Origin: CBDCVA01 sp965222935 [NCBI: Candidatus Latescibacterota bacterium] | GTDB taxonomy: Bacteria > Latescibacterota > CBDCVA01 | Assembly: GCA_965222935.1 (NCBI GenBank) | Contig: CBDCVA010000002.1 | Coordinates: 2,299,320-2,363,319 of the forward strand | DNA: 64,000 nt | Direction: 5' to 3' | In this document: piece by piece, positions 43,001 to 53,300 of the stretch | Position numbering within the stretch: the first letter of the stretch is position 1 | How the letters are laid out: every line of letters begins with the position of its first letter | Translations under genes and position numbers: made by a program | The notes under the pieces: model-generated | Databases searched by the model: none | What the model was told of the DNA's origin: nothing | The model's input: only the letters and a program-made list of their open reading frames with translations

Positions 43001-43375
43001 TTTTTTGATCGCTTCCAGCTTGGCGCCGATCATCTCAACGCCGTGGCGCTCCAGGACACCGGCCTCGGCCAAGGCGACGGCCACATTGAGCGCAGTCTGT
43101 CCGCCCATCGTCGGCAGCAGCGCGTCGGGGCGCTCGCGGGCGATGATCGCCTCACAGGCTTCGGGCGTGATCGGCTCTATGTACGTGCGGTCGGCCATGT
43201 CCGGGTCGGTCATGATCGTCGCGGGGTTGCTGTTGATCAGGACGGTCTCATAGCCTTCGGAGCGCAGCGCCTTGAGCGCCTGGGTGCCCGAATAGTCGAA
43301 TTCGCAGGCCTGGCCGATGACGATCGGACCCGAACCGATGATCAGGACCTTATCGATGTCGGTGCGCTTGGGCAT
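40094..43375 (-). CDS. carB: Carbamoyl-phosphate synthase large subunit
   Basis: 1093 residues, the normal length. The ATP-grasp duplications are clear: [52 protein letters not shown] in the first half; [39 protein letters not shown] in the second. The C-terminal MGS-like allosteric domain starts with [20 protein letters not shown]. It makes carbamoyl phosphate for pyrimidines and arginine from glutamine-derived ammonia and bicarbonate. carA is not in the window. The gene ends 34 bp before the TPR lipoprotein start. The 174-bp leader upstream shows no clear promoter. Confidence 0.95.
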   Translation of the reverse strand: MPKRTDIDKVLIIGSGPIVIGQACEFDYSGTQALKALRSEGYETVLINSNPATIMTDPDMADRTYIEPITPEACEAIIARERPDALLPTMGGQTALNVAVALAEAGVLERHGVEMIGAKLEAIKKAEDRELFAAAMRRIGADLPRGGFARSPEDARTIVGETGFPSIVRPSFTLGGTGGGVARTQDEFDQMVAHGLGLSPISEVLIEESVIGWKEFELEVMRDLADNVVVICAIENVDPMGVHTGDSITVAPAQTLTDRDYQAMRDLAAVIIREIGVETGGSNIQFAVHPRTGRMVVIEMNPRVSRSSALASKATGFPIAKIAAKLAIGLTLDEIANDITRKTRSAFEPTIDYCVMKIPRWTFEKFPSAAPTLTTQMKSVGEVMAIGRTFKEALQKALRSLETDYVGFGPDDRVEPLPGPPLSDEELVALERLLAVPTSERLWHIRAALGRGMTVERVYELTGIDPWFLDQLLQIIETERELAAPRTPQSDGNTLAFISDEDLARAKTTGFGDAHLARLWGVTEAAVRERRLGAGVRATFKAVDTCGAEFEAYTPYFYSTYERESEVPDSRREKILILGSGPNRIGQGIEFDYTCVQAVIALRQRGFETIMVNSNPETVSTDYDTADKLYFEPLMLEHILDIVDAEQPRGIIVQFGGQTPLKVAGPLAALGAPILGTPPDAIDLAEDRERFGALVERLGIRQPQHGMARGLDQAHRIAAEIGYPVLLRPSYVLGGRAMTIVYDDAGLEAYLAEAIGVSEERPVLIDDFLEDALEIDVDAVSDGERVIIGGIMQHIERAGVHSGDSACMLPAADLEAEQVTAIKLQVRALAEALGVVGLMNVQLAIQDGTIFVLEVNPRASRTIPFVSKAIGWPLGRIAALAMVGVPLAEQGLVADPEPEHVAVKESVFPFIKFPGIDSLLGPEMKSTGEVMGIAADFGTSFAKAQDAAGARLPVGGVVFLSVADPDKLEALEIARDLAALGFELAATRGTREVLAGAGLRAELVLKVREGSPDAADLMREGRIALVINTPSGKHERFDEVALRRAAIQYNVPYTTTMSGARAAVRGAAAMRGRATRVRSLQEYHRRPSPAGGT

Positions 43376-43549
43376 GGGATGCGACGCCTCAACTCGCGCT
43401 TCGGCGGAACCTCTCCTCCTCGGTGAGGAAGGAACTAAGGGGTGATGTAGAAGCCCGGAGAACGGGTCGATTCTTCGACAAGGTTGGGGTGGCTGACGGA
43501 CGATGGCCGAGCGTCAGGACGCTCATTCCCAGGGGCGGTTCCGGCTCCC

Positions 43550-44080
43550 TCACAGGAACAGAAGAAGCTGTATGGCCAGAAGCGCTGCGCCGGCGGCGAT
43601 GAGCCCAAGAGCGATCTCGAGATGGCGTGCCTGGTGCGGCTTCCTGGCCGGTCGGTGCACGAGCCCAGACTCAGCGGGCGCGCCTCTATACCGCGCTTGC
43701 TCGATCAGAGGGAGAAGTGCCGGGTCGCACGCCTCCATCGCGCGCAGCATGCGCCTTTTCTGGCGCGCCACGGTGACGACCAGCCGTTCGCGCTCGGTAC
43801 CCGTCACAGCAGCCTCTTCTGGCGCCGCGATGTCCTTGCTGAGCGCGTGAGTGCGCGTCTGCGCCAGGTGATCGAGCAGGCGTTCGGCGCGATCGGGTCG
43901 AGCGACGTGCGCGCGGATGACCCCGACGCAAAGCTCAACGAAGCGCCCGAAGTTCTCGCGGATTTCGTCTTCGCCGAGGTCGGCGAGATACTGCTCCTCG
44001 ATCAGGAGTTCGATCGTTTCGCACAGGTCGTTCACCGCACCGGCTCTGGGGGAGGTAGGGTTGTGTAATTCGGAGCTCAC
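43550..44080 (-). CDS. Tail-anchored membrane protein of unknown function
   Basis: 176 residues from GTG 44080. Residues 20-140 are mostly helical and charged (LCETIELLIEEQYLADLGED, NFGRFVELCVGVIRAHVARP, RERLVVTVARQKRRMLRAME), and the last 22 form a single hydrophobic helix (IALGLIAAGAALLAIQLLLFL) at the very end. There is no N-terminal signal, so it should be tail-anchored with the bulk in the cytoplasm. I do not recognise the family. A strong promoter (44087-44115) places the predicted transcript start almost on the GTG, which hints at leaderless translation. Confidence 0.65.
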   Translation of the reverse strand: MSSELHNPTSPRAGAVNDLCETIELLIEEQYLADLGEDEIRENFGRFVELCVGVIRAHVARPDRAERLLDHLAQTRTHALSKDIAAPEEAAVTGTERERLVVTVARQKRRMLRAMEACDPALLPLIEQARYRGAPAESGLVHRPARKPHQARHLEIALGLIAAGAALLAIQLLLFL

Positions 44081-44086
44081 CCCGCC

Positions 44087-44115
44087 ATGATAGGAGGCTG
44101 GGCTGAGTCCGTCAA
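44087..44115 (-). promoter_or_regulatory. Sigma-70-type promoter of the tail-anchored protein gene
   Basis: On the minus strand TTGACG (44110-44115), exactly 17 bases, then TATCAT (44087-44092). The expected start falls near 44080, the GTG itself. Confidence 0.5.
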
Positions 44116-44171
44116 GCGGGTTAGATGGACGCGGCTGCGATCCGCGAAGAGGGAGCGACTGGGGGGTGCGG

Positions 44172-45418
44172 CTAGTTGCTCATCGCCTCGAGGAACTGCT
44201 TGTTCGTCTTCGTCCGGGACATGTGCTCCAGCAAGAACTCCAACGCTTCGGCCGTGGACATCTGGCTGAGGAGCCGGCGGAGGAGCCACAGACGCTGCAG
44301 GTTGTACTCGTCCAGCAACAGCTCCTCCTTGCGGGTGGACGAACGCTGGACATCGATGGCCGGGAACAGCCGTCGGTTGAAGAGCTTGCGATCGAGCGTC
44401 AGCTCCATATTGCCGGTGCCCTTGAACTCCTCGAAGATCACGTCGTCCATCCGGCTGCCCGTCTCGATCAAGGACGTCGCGATGATGGTCAGGCTGCCGC
44501 CTTCTTCGACGTTGCGCGCCGCGCCAAAGAAGCGCTTGGGCCACTGGAGCGCGTTGGAATCGACGCCGCCGGAGAGGATTCTGCCGGAATGGGGCACGAC
44601 GGTGTTGTGGGCTCGAGCGAGGCGGGTGATACTGTCGAGGAGGATCACGACGTCGTGCTTGTGCTCCACCAACCGCTTGGCCTTCTCGATGACCATCTCG
44701 GCCACCTGAACGTGCCGTGTGGCTGGCTCGTCGAAGGTGGAGCCGATGACATCGCCCTTGACCGAGCGTTCCATGTCGGTGACCTCTTCGGGGCGTTCGT
44801 CGATGAGCAGGACGATGAGCTTCACCTCAGGCTGGTTGGCGGTGACGCTGTTGGCGATCTTCTGCAGGAGCACCGTCTTGCCGCTGAAGGGTGCGGCGAC
44901 GATCAGGCGCGCTGGCCCTTTCCGATAGGGGCCAAGAGATCGAGGATACGCGTGGAATAGTCTTTGGGATCGAGCTCGATATTAAGCTTGCTGGTAGGGT
45001 GGAGTGGCGTCAGGTTGTCGAAGGGGATCTTGTCGCGTGCGGTTTCGGGACTCTCGTAGTTGATGGCCTCGACGCGCAGGAGCGCGAAGTAGCGCTCACC
45101 GTTCTTGGGCGAGCGAATCTGCCCCGAGACCGTGTCCCCCGTCCGCAGGTCGAAGCGCTTGATCTGAGATGGCGAGACGTAAATGTCGTCCGGGCCCGGC
45201 ACGTAGCTGTAGCTCGAGGACCGCAAGAATCCGTAGCCATCGTCGAGGACCTCCAGTACCCCCTCGGCGAAGATCAAGCCGGATTTCTCCGTCTGGGTCT
45301 CAAGGAGCTTGAAGATGAGCTCCTGCTTGCGCATCCCCGAGTAGCGGGGGATCTGGAGTTCCTTCGCCAGCTTGTATAGATCGAGAATGGTCTTGTCTTT
45401 CAGTTCAGCAAGGTCCAT
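44172..45418 (-). CDS. rho: Transcription termination factor Rho, with a one-base frameshift
   Basis: Two adjacent frames together make a full Rho. The first (ATG 45418) has the Rho N-terminus [20 protein letters not shown], the RNA-binding cold-shock fold [20 protein letters not shown] and ends IGKGQRA with TGA at 44903. The second frame continues with [20 protein letters not shown] (P-loop), [17 protein letters not shown] and [14 protein letters not shown], and ends at 44172. The total of 1247 bases needs exactly one more (1248 = 416 codons), fitting a missing C in CGCGCCTGATC near 44905. A sequencing or assembly error is likely, since Rho is usually essential, but a true mutation cannot be excluded. 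It has a long leader with a promoter at 45690-45718. Confidence 0.9.
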
Positions 45419-45835
45419 GGCTTTGTTTCCCCGTATCACGCGCGGGAGGTCTTCCGCGCTTTGTTCCGGTGATATCCTCCGAACTGCTCAGTTGTCTACC
45501 TCGTTCGCCCTCGCGGGCGACTCAGTGCAGTCCGTATGCTGGAGTTGATTTTGAGGTGATTCCCAGTGTTTCACGAGCTTAGGCCCAAACCGGCCTGTCA
45601 AGGGATGCTTGGAATCAATTCAGTGATGACCCGTGGGAGCGGAAGTCAACGCGACGTGAGAACAAGGGGGTCGCTTATCTGGACCGACTAAGTTAGAGCG
45701 TGCCGGTGGCGTTGTCAAGCCTTTTGCTCTTCGATCTCCTCGGTTCTTGCTCCACGCTGTCAGCCTATAGACTATCCACTCGGCCACAAACAACGCTTAA
45801 ACTAAGCCCAGGGGGCCGCTAGGCTGTCAGTGCCG
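45419..45835 (-). promoter_or_regulatory. Rho leader region, ~400 bp without a gene
   Basis: No credible ORF. On the minus strand TTGACA (45713-45718), exactly 17 bases, then TAACTT (45690-45695) make a good promoter about 270 bases before rho. A perfect 6-bp hairpin with a four-base loop (45505-45520, TCGCCC/GGGCGA) lies in the leader. Long leaders are common for autoregulated rho genes, which fits, but no attenuator T-run is seen. The segment 45755-45795 looks like a tRNA D-arm by chance. Confidence 0.5.
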
Positions 45836-47176
45836 TCACGCTCCGGACGCTTGCGACCCTTGTGCAAGATCGGCGATTCGAAACGTGCGGTCCGGGGCCA
45901 GGGCCTGTGCGCTATCCGGGGGGCAGAGGACGATGACCGCGCCACCAGCATCGGCGTGGGCCCGGATGGCTCTGGCTATACACCGCGTGCCCATGGTGTC
46001 CAGCCCATGCGTCGGTTCATCGGCGACGAGAAGCCGGGGCGCCACAGCGAGGGCACAGGCCAGCGCTGCCCGGCGCATCTCGCCGCCGGAGAGGGTCAAT
46101 GGGTTGCGGTGAGCGTACTCGCTGGCTGGAAGCCCAACCATCGCCAACGCGCGCCGGGCGAGAGCCTCGGGATCGGGCCGTTGCCAGCGTCGAGGCCCGA
46201 GCGACACATCGTCCCAAAGCCGCTTCCTGTAGAGCTGGAACTCCGGGTCCGCCATCACGAAGACGGCTTCCGGGCCGCCATCGGGTGCCTCCTCCCGCCA
46301 GAACCGCCAGGCGAGATCTTCCATGCAGCCGGCTAGCGCCATCCCGAATCGCGTCTTTCCCGATTCGGCGGGCCCCACGACCGCCACCACCTCACCGGCT
46401 CGCACCTTCAGTTCCCCGCCGCCGTTTCGCCTTTGCGCCGAGATGAGGAGGGGTCCGGGTGTCCGGGCGCGGTTCGGGGGCGGGTCAACCGGCGCGATGG
46501 CAGGGGCGTAGGAAATCGGATCGCCGTCGTAAACCAGGCGGCCATCTTCGAGCACGAGCAGACGGTTCGCCCCAGGGATCGGCTGCGGCAAGGGCGTCGT
46601 CCAGCACCATGCGGACGGCAGGTCGGTAGTCCCCTCGTCCAGGCGGTGCCACAGGCGCGCCCCGTCGCTCATTGGATCGAGAGCCGCGCACTCGTCGAGG
46701 AGCAGGTAGCGGGGGCGCGCAGTCACCGCGGCGGCGAGCGCCAGGTGCCCAAGCTGCCGGCGACTTAACCGTTCCACCGGCGTCGAGAGCGATGCCGTCA
46801 GGCCCCAGCGCCGGGCGACGGCCGCACCCTCCTCCGGGGCGGTCAATCCTGCCGCGCGCGCAGCAAGCGCAAGCTCCTCCCTTATCGTTAGGCCCAGCAG
46901 GTGGTGCTCCGGTTGCTGAAAGACGAGCCCCACTGACCGGCGGACGCGAGCCAAACCCTCAGGATCATCGGTACGAACACCATCGACCCGGATCTGCCCA
47001 CGGTCCGGCAGGACGAGACCGATGAACGCTCGGAGGAGCGTGGTCTTGCCGGCACCATTGGCGCCGAAGAGGATGATACGGTCGCCGGGGCGAAGCTCGA
47101 AGGAGACATCATCCAAAAGCAACTCGGTCCCACCGGGGCCGACGGCCTCCACAGTCACGTTCTCGACGGCGATCAC
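45836..47176 (-). CDS. Duplicated ABC ATPase, ECF-transporter type, with unusual H-loops
   Basis: About 446 residues from GTG 47176, placed just before IAVENVTVEAVGPGGTELLL; upstream sequence does not match the family. There are two nucleotide-binding domains. NBD1 has Walker A GANGAGKTTLL, Q-loop VFQQPEHHLLGL, degenerate signature LSRRQ and Walker B YLLLDECAAL. NBD2 has Walker A GPAESGKTRFG, signature LSGGEMRRAALACALAVA and LLVADEP. This A-A fusion is typical of ECF vitamin or metal transporters. Both H-loops are odd (WCWTTPLPQPIPG and VIVLCPPDS, no His). The partner T and S subunits are not in the window. It lies 64 bp after the RND permease. Confidence 0.8.
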   Translation of the reverse strand: MIAVENVTVEAVGPGGTELLLDDVSFELRPGDRIILFGANGAGKTTLLRAFIGLVLPDRGQIRVDGVRTDDPEGLARVRRSVGLVFQQPEHHLLGLTIREELALAARAAGLTAPEEGAAVARRWGLTASLSTPVERLSRRQLGHLALAAAVTARPRYLLLDECAALDPMSDGARLWHRLDEGTTDLPSAWCWTTPLPQPIPGANRLLVLEDGRLVYDGDPISYAPAIAPVDPPPNRARTPGPLLISAQRRNGGGELKVRAGEVVAVVGPAESGKTRFGMALAGCMEDLAWRFWREEAPDGGPEAVFVMADPEFQLYRKRLWDDVSLGPRRWQRPDPEALARRALAMVGLPASEYAHRNPLTLSGGEMRRAALACALAVAPRLLVADEPTHGLDTMGTRCIARAIRAHADAGGAVIVLCPPDSAQALAPDRTFRIADLAQGSQASGA

Positions 47177-47240
47177 GGTAGGGGTCGATCTCTCCCCGCA
47201 AGCAGGGAGGGGGGCCAAGCGCGAGGTTTCCCCCTCACAA

Positions 47241-50200
47241 CTACCGCCGCGCGAGGCGGATAGCGCCCACGAGGAAGCCCGCGAGGTCGTCGAAGAGTGT
47301 GTAGAGCGTCGGGACAACGATCAGGGTCATGAAAGTTGAGGTCGTGAGGCCAGCCGCGACCGCCAATCCCACCGGTGCCCACCACGCCGCGGAGCCCTCG
47401 AGCGGCCCGAACCAAGACGGGGCGATGATGGGCGCGACCATCGGGGTGAGCCCGAGAATGGTCGTCGCGGCGGTCATCAGGATGGGGCGCAGTCGCGCGC
47501 GCCCCCCTTCGATGATGGCCTCGCGGCGGCTCAAACCGCGGCCACGCAATCGGATGATGTAGTCGATGAGCACGATGCCGTTGTTGACAACGATGCCGCA
47601 CAGGATGAGCACGCCGAGGACCGCGACGGAGCTGAGCGTCTGGCCGGACGCGGAGAAGATCGCCAGCACGCCTAGAAGCGCGAAGGGCACCGAGCACAGA
47701 ATGGTGAGCGGCTGGACGAACGATTCGAACAGCGCGGCCATGATGATGTAGATTAAAGCCAGCGAGAACCACAGCACGAACCCGGCCGACCGGGTGCTCT
47801 CCTGCATCCGGCGGAACTGTTGGCCCATCTGCCAGGTGTAGCCCAGCGGCAGCGAGAGACCCGAGAGGGCCTCCTGAATCGTCTCGCCTATCTTCAGAAG
47901 CCCCCGCCGTTCCGTATTCGCCTCGACGGTGACGATGGCGCGCCGGTCTTCCCGCTTCGTCTCGCTCGGTCCTTTCTGGCGGGAGAGCGATGCCAGTACG
48001 CCGAAGGGCGCCAGATCACCCCACTCGTTGCGGACCGGCAGCGTCTCAAGCTGCGCGGTCGAGGCGCGGTCCTTCTCGCGGAGCTGCACGGTAATGTCGA
48101 GCTCCTCATCCCGCGTGCGGAACTCGCCCACCGGCCGCGCCGAGAGTGCTGCCTGGGCCGTCATCGCCACGCGCCGCGTGCTCAGCCCATGCCGCGCTGC
48201 CTTCTCGCGGTGGATCGCCGCGTGGATTTCCTCGTCGCCCGAGGTCAGGCTGGTCTCCACATCGCGCAAGCCCTCAATGGCGCCCATGCGCCGCCGCACC
48301 TCCTCGGCCAGAATCTCCAGCACCCCGCTTTCTTCGCCTTTGAGGTCCACGGTCACGCCCATCTCGGCCCCACCACCGTGGCGCCGCCGGCCCATCTTCC
48401 ACTCGACACCGGCCACCTCCGGAAAGAGCTTCTTCACGCGCCGTTCTATCTCCACGGTTGAAGCCGTCTGCTCCTCGGCGTCGGTGAGGAACAACCGGAG
48501 CGTGCCGCGCTTGGCCTCGAAGCGCGACGAGAGCGTCTCCAGTTCCAGCTCTTTGCGGTGGTTCATCAGCATGCGCTCGGTACGGTCGAACAGCGCCTTG
48601 GCTTCGGCGAGGCTGTAGTTCTGGGGCATCTCGACCTGCACGTGCACTTCTCGCTCCGGGCTCCACGGCATCATCTCCTTATCGATCAGCGTATAGAGAA
48701 AGGCGCAGGCACCCAGGGCACCACCGACGCTGGCCATCATGATCCAGCGATGACCCAGCGTCCACTCGATGAGCCGCGCGTAGCGCTCCTCCAGAACGCG
48801 GGTAAAGCGTGCTCCCTCCGTCCTCTCCGCAGCCGTGAACAGGCGCGAGCTCAAGAGCGGGACGAGCGTCAATGCGATGAACAGCGACGCTCCCATCGCC
48901 GCGCAGATCGAAAGGCCGAAATCCTTCATCCACATGCCGAATGGGCTGTCGGTCATGAGTACCATGGGCACGAAGACGCATACCGTCGTCGCCGTGGCCG
49001 CGATCACCGCCGTCGAGACCTCCCGCGCGCCGACAACCGCTGCCTCGACGGGTGCGACGCCCCGTTCCCGTTGCCTGAAGATGCTCTCCAGCACGACCAC
49101 CGCGTTGTCCACCAGCATCCCCACGGCCAGGACCAGCCCCATCATCGAGACGACGTTGAGCGTGATGCTCGAACCGAGTTGCCGCGCGACGAACATGACG
49201 GTGATTGCCGTCACCAGAGAAGCCGGGATGGCTACGGCGATCACCAGGGTGCTGCGCATCCGGCGCAGAAAGGCGAAGATCATTCCGATGGCCAGGATGG
49301 CGCCCACGATGCCTGCGTTGCGCAGGTTGCTCAGGCTCTTGCGGATCGCTTCCGATTGATCCCTGTAAACCTGGATGTCCAGCCGATCGGCCCCACGCTC
49401 AGCCCGAACAGCATCCATGGCCGCCCGAACCCGATCGGCCACTTCGACGACGTTCGCCGTCGAACTCTTGAACACCCGCACGCTCACCGCGTCGCGCTCA
49501 TTCAGTCGCGAGTATTCCTTCTTCTCCGGTGCCCCCACGCTCACATCCGCTACGTGGGTCAGCACCAGCCCGCCGCCCCCCAGCGGCAGGTTCCGGATCT
49601 CATCCACGCTCTCGAATTCGCCGATGGCCCGCACCGCGTACTCGCGACCGTCGAACTCCACGGTACCGGCGGGGACATTGCGCGCCCCCTGGACGAGCTT
49701 CGTCGTCACGTCTTGCGGGTCCAGCCCATAAGTGCCCAAGGCTGCGCCATCCAGCCGCACCAGCACTTGGCGCCGGTCAATCCCGCGGATCTCCACCTGG
49801 GCTACGCCCTCGATCCGCTCAATTCTGGGTTTGATCTGGTTCTCCACCAGGTCGTACAGCTCGCTGGTCGGCCCGTCCCAACCCACGCTCATTCGGACGA
49901 TGGGTCGGTCCGATGAGCGCCAGCCCCGCACTCGCATCCGCTCCGCATCCTCCGGCAGGTTGGGCCGCGCCCGCTCCGCGCGCTCGCGCACCTCCACGGC
50001 CATCAACTCCATGTCGGTGCCCACCTCGAACTCCAACCGGATGGACGAGCCTTCGGACGACGATGTGGATGAGATGCGCTTGAGCCGCTGCAACGTGCTC
50101 AGTTCGTCCTCCAGCGGGATGGTGATCTCGCGCTCCACCTCGAACGGCGACGAGGAGGGGTAGAGGACACTGACGCGCATGCCGGGCCAGGCCATCTCCG

Positions 50201-50309
50201 GGAAGGCCATGAGCGGAATACGGGTGAGCGCAACGGCCCCGAAGACTAGCGCGCCGCATAACGTCATCACCGTCGTGACCGGACGCCTGATGCACCACTC
50301 GGACAGCAT
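47241..50309 (-). CDS. RND efflux permease, HAE type, 1
   Basis: 1022 residues with the standard start MLSEWCIRRPVTTVMTLCGA. The first half carries the periplasmic porter domain, and helix 4 has SMMGLVLAVGMLVDNAVVVLESIF, where one of the paired Asp is replaced by Asn, as in SwrC-like members. GVVLGVLILCGIVVNNGIVLIDYI in the second half is the mirrored motif. Twelve helices fit the fold. It lies 47 bp after another RND permease, so they may form a heteromeric pump like MdtBC. No membrane fusion protein or outer-membrane channel gene lies in the run, so partners must be elsewhere. Export of drugs, lipids or metals cannot be told. Confidence 0.9.
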   Translation of the reverse strand: MLSEWCIRRPVTTVMTLCGALVFGAVALTRIPLMAFPEMAWPGMRVSVLYPSSSPFEVEREITIPLEDELSTLQRLKRISSTSSSEGSSIRLEFEVGTDMELMAVEVRERAERARPNLPEDAERMRVRGWRSSDRPIVRMSVGWDGPTSELYDLVENQIKPRIERIEGVAQVEIRGIDRRQVLVRLDGAALGTYGLDPQDVTTKLVQGARNVPAGTVEFDGREYAVRAIGEFESVDEIRNLPLGGGGLVLTHVADVSVGAPEKKEYSRLNERDAVSVRVFKSSTANVVEVADRVRAAMDAVRAERGADRLDIQVYRDQSEAIRKSLSNLRNAGIVGAILAIGMIFAFLRRMRSTLVIAVAIPASLVTAITVMFVARQLGSSITLNVVSMMGLVLAVGMLVDNAVVVLESIFRQRERGVAPVEAAVVGAREVSTAVIAATATTVCVFVPMVLMTDSPFGMWMKDFGLSICAAMGASLFIALTLVPLLSSRLFTAAERTEGARFTRVLEERYARLIEWTLGHRWIMMASVGGALGACAFLYTLIDKEMMPWSPEREVHVQVEMPQNYSLAEAKALFDRTERMLMNHRKELELETLSSRFEAKRGTLRLFLTDAEEQTASTVEIERRVKKLFPEVAGVEWKMGRRRHGGGAEMGVTVDLKGEESGVLEILAEEVRRRMGAIEGLRDVETSLTSGDEEIHAAIHREKAARHGLSTRRVAMTAQAALSARPVGEFRTRDEELDITVQLREKDRASTAQLETLPVRNEWGDLAPFGVLASLSRQKGPSETKREDRRAIVTVEANTERRGLLKIGETIQEALSGLSLPLGYTWQMGQQFRRMQESTRSAGFVLWFSLALIYIIMAALFESFVQPLTILCSVPFALLGVLAIFSASGQTLSSVAVLGVLILCGIVVNNGIVLIDYIIRLRGRGLSRREAIIEGGRARLRPILMTAATTILGLTPMVAPIIAPSWFGPLEGSAAWWAPVGLAVAAGLTTSTFMTLIVVPTLYTLFDDLAGFLVGAIRLARR

Positions 50310-50356
50310 CAGCTAAGTTTCTCCCGGGGGTTGCCCGCTACCCTGCTTGGAGGGGC

Positions 50357-53300
50357 TCAGGATGGCGTCCTTGTATTTGCGCCTCGGGGCGCGGCTCTCA
50401 TGGCAATGGAGGCGACCGTGGGCACGACAATCAAGGTCAGGAGCGTCGAAGCCAGAAGCCCGCCGATGACCGTGATTGCCAGCGGGGCGCGCACTTCCGC
50501 CCCCTCGCCCACACCTATCGCCATCGGCGCCAGCCCGAGCATCGTGGTCATGGTGGTCATTAGTATGGGCCTCAGGCGAACGCGGCACGCACTGACGATG
50601 GCCTCGCCGACCTCGAGCCCTTGAGCATGAAGCCGGCCCATGAAGTCGACGAGCACGATGGCGTTGTTGACGACGATCCCCGCGAGCATCACGATGCCAA
50701 TCAGGACCACTACCGAGACCGTCTGATCCGTCAGAAGAAGCGCCCCTACGACACCCACGAGCGCCAGCGGCATGGAGAAGAGGATGACGAGGGGAGACAG
50801 GAGCGATTCGAACTGCGAGGCCATCACGAAGTAGACCAAAAAGACCGCAAGCAGCATGGCCCAGAACAAGCTCTGGAAGGAGACGGCCATCTCCTGCGTC
50901 TGGCCACCCACCTCGAAGCGGAAGCCCGCCGGAAGCTGACCGGTGCTCTCGCGCCACAACGCCTCCAGCCGCTCACGAATCTCGGCTGCGACGCTGCCCA
51001 GGTCGCGGCCCACGAGGTTCGCGGTGATGACGGCGACACGCTCCTGATCGACTCTGCGGATCTCGCTGGGTCCCAGTCCGGGGGCGATCCGAGCGACGGC
51101 CCTCAACGGTACGGGCACCTCTCCCGCCCTGTCGATGGCCAGCCGCTCGATGCTCGGGAGCGAACGCCGGTCGGCTTCCCGCGCCCGGACGCGAATGTCC
51201 ACCTTGCGATCCTGCCGGCGCAGCTCGGTGGGGACTTCGCCCAGAACCTTGTGGCGGACGACGCCTGCAATCGTCCCCACGTCCATGCCCAGCGCCGCGA
51301 CACGTGCCCGGTCGAACCGGATTTGAAGCTCGGGGTTGCCGCCCTCGGCCGAGGATTTTACGTCCTCTAGGCCCTCGATCGTCTCCATGCGCGCCGCGAC
51401 GTCGCGCGCTACCGTCCGCAAGAGATCCAGATCGTGGCCCCGGACCTCCACCTCGATCGGCGTTCTGAAGCTGAACAGCGCGGGCCTTGCGAACTTGTGC
51501 TCGACACTCGGCAAGTCCTCGAACTGCGATCGCAGACGTGCGAACACGGCCTCTTCCCGCTCCCGGTCGGGGTCTCCCCGAAGCCGGATGTGGAGCTGGC
51601 CGATGTGTTCCTTCTCCTCCTCCGCCGTGCCTCCAGCCTGGCCCTTCGAACCGACGATGGCGTAGACGGAACGAACCGAGGGGTCCTGGGAGGCTTTGTT
51701 CTCCATCTCCGCCAGGACCGTGCTGGTCTCCTCCAGCGGCGTCCCCGGGGGCAGGGTCACGTTGACCAACAAGTCCCCCTGGCTCATCTCGGGGATCAGC
51801 TCCGTCCCCAGGAAGCGGAGCGACCCCACCGAGGCGGCGAACAGTGCCCCCGCTACGATCAGGACGACCGCGCGGTGGCGCAGCGCCCATCGAAGCGATG
51901 GCTCATAGGCTTGCGCCAGAGCGCCGTAGCAGAGGTCGAACCCTCGGCCGATGGGCCAGCCAACGAGCCCGATCCCGCGCGCCAGCCAACCGATGCCCAC
52001 GCCCAAACCCCGCAGCCCGCGCCCGGCCAGATACGTTGGCCCGCCGATCTCCCGGGCTCCATCCGCGGTATCGAGTTGCAGCGCCGAGAGCATGGGGATG
52101 AGCGTCAGCGCGCACAGGAGCGATGCCAGGAGGGAGAAGGTCACCGCCAGGGCCTGGTCGGTGAAGATCTGCCCTGCGATTCCCTCGACGAAGACGATGG
52201 GTAGGAACACGCAGACGGTAGTCAGGGTTGCCGCCGTGACGGCTGTGGCCACCTCACTCGTGCCGAGCCGAGCCGCCTCACGGGGAGCGTGACCCCTGGT
52301 GCTGTAACGCTCGATGTTCTCCAGGACGACGATGGAGCTATCCACCAGCATCCCGACGCCCAACGCCAGCCCGCCCAGGGACATGATGTTGAGCGATACG
52401 CCGGCCTGGAAGAGGAGCGCGAACGTGGCGACCACCGAGAGCGGAATGGCGAGGCTCACGACGACGGTGCTCCGGGCGCTGCGCAGGAAGAGGTAGAGCA
52501 CCAGGATGGCGAGCAGACCGCCCCAGACCGCCGCGTCGCGCACCGCACGGATGGATTCCCGAATGAAGCGCGACTGATCGAAGACCACGTCCATCCTCAC
52601 GCCCACCGGGAGCGCTCCCGGCCTGGCTCGAACCTCGTCCAGCTTCTCGTGGACCCGTCGGGCCACCTCGATGGTGTTCGCATCGGCCTTCTTGTAGATG
52701 GCGACCTCGACGCTCTCGGTGCCCTCGAGCCGAGTGATGATCTTGCGCTCCTTGTGGCTGCTCCAGGCACGGCCCACGTCGCGGAGATGGACCGGCACAC
52801 CGCCGGGCGCGGCGATCTGGACGTCCGCGATCTCCTCGGGCGTCACGAACTCGCTCAGGGTGCGCACCAGGTACTCGGCCTCGCCGTCCTTGAGCGTTCC
52901 CCCGGAGAGGTTGACGTTCTCCTGCTCCAGCCGCCGCGCCACCTGCGCGATGGGGATATCCAAGCTCGCCAGACGGCCCTCGTGGACTTCGACGTGAATC
53001 TCCTCCTCCAGTCCACCCGAGACCTTGATCGCCGCGACGCCATCAAGCCCCTCCAACTCCCGCTTCTTGAACCGCTCTTCGGCGAAGAGCCGGAGCGCCA
53101 CCAGGTCGTCGGTGCCGTGGACGCCAATGCGCATCACGGGGTCGAGCGAGGGATCGAAGCGCAGGAGCAGCGGCGCTTCAACGTCCCGGGGCAGCTTCAG
53201 GAAATCGAGCTTCTCCCGCACCCGCAGGGCGGCTATGTCCATGTCGGTGCCCCACTCGAACTCGACGCTGACATCGGCCACCCCCGGCCGTGAGACGCTG

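Noticed and set aside
41831-43426. A 531-codon plus-strand frame opposite carB
   Set aside because: carB is unmistakable over its whole length; the antisense frame has no start signal or recognisable motif.
44900-44910. Programmed frameshift or selenocysteine at the rho TGA
   Set aside because: No slippery heptamer or stem loop is evident and no known case in rho; a simple missing base explains the length.
45755-45795. Minus-strand GGCCGAGTGGATAGTC resembling a tRNA D-arm
   Set aside because: No anticodon stem, T-arm or matching acceptor follows, so it is not a tRNA.
48558-49916. Long plus-strand frames opposite the RND permeases (also 52289-53293)
   Set aside because: His- and Asp-rich repetitive composition, typical antisense of high-GC membrane genes.
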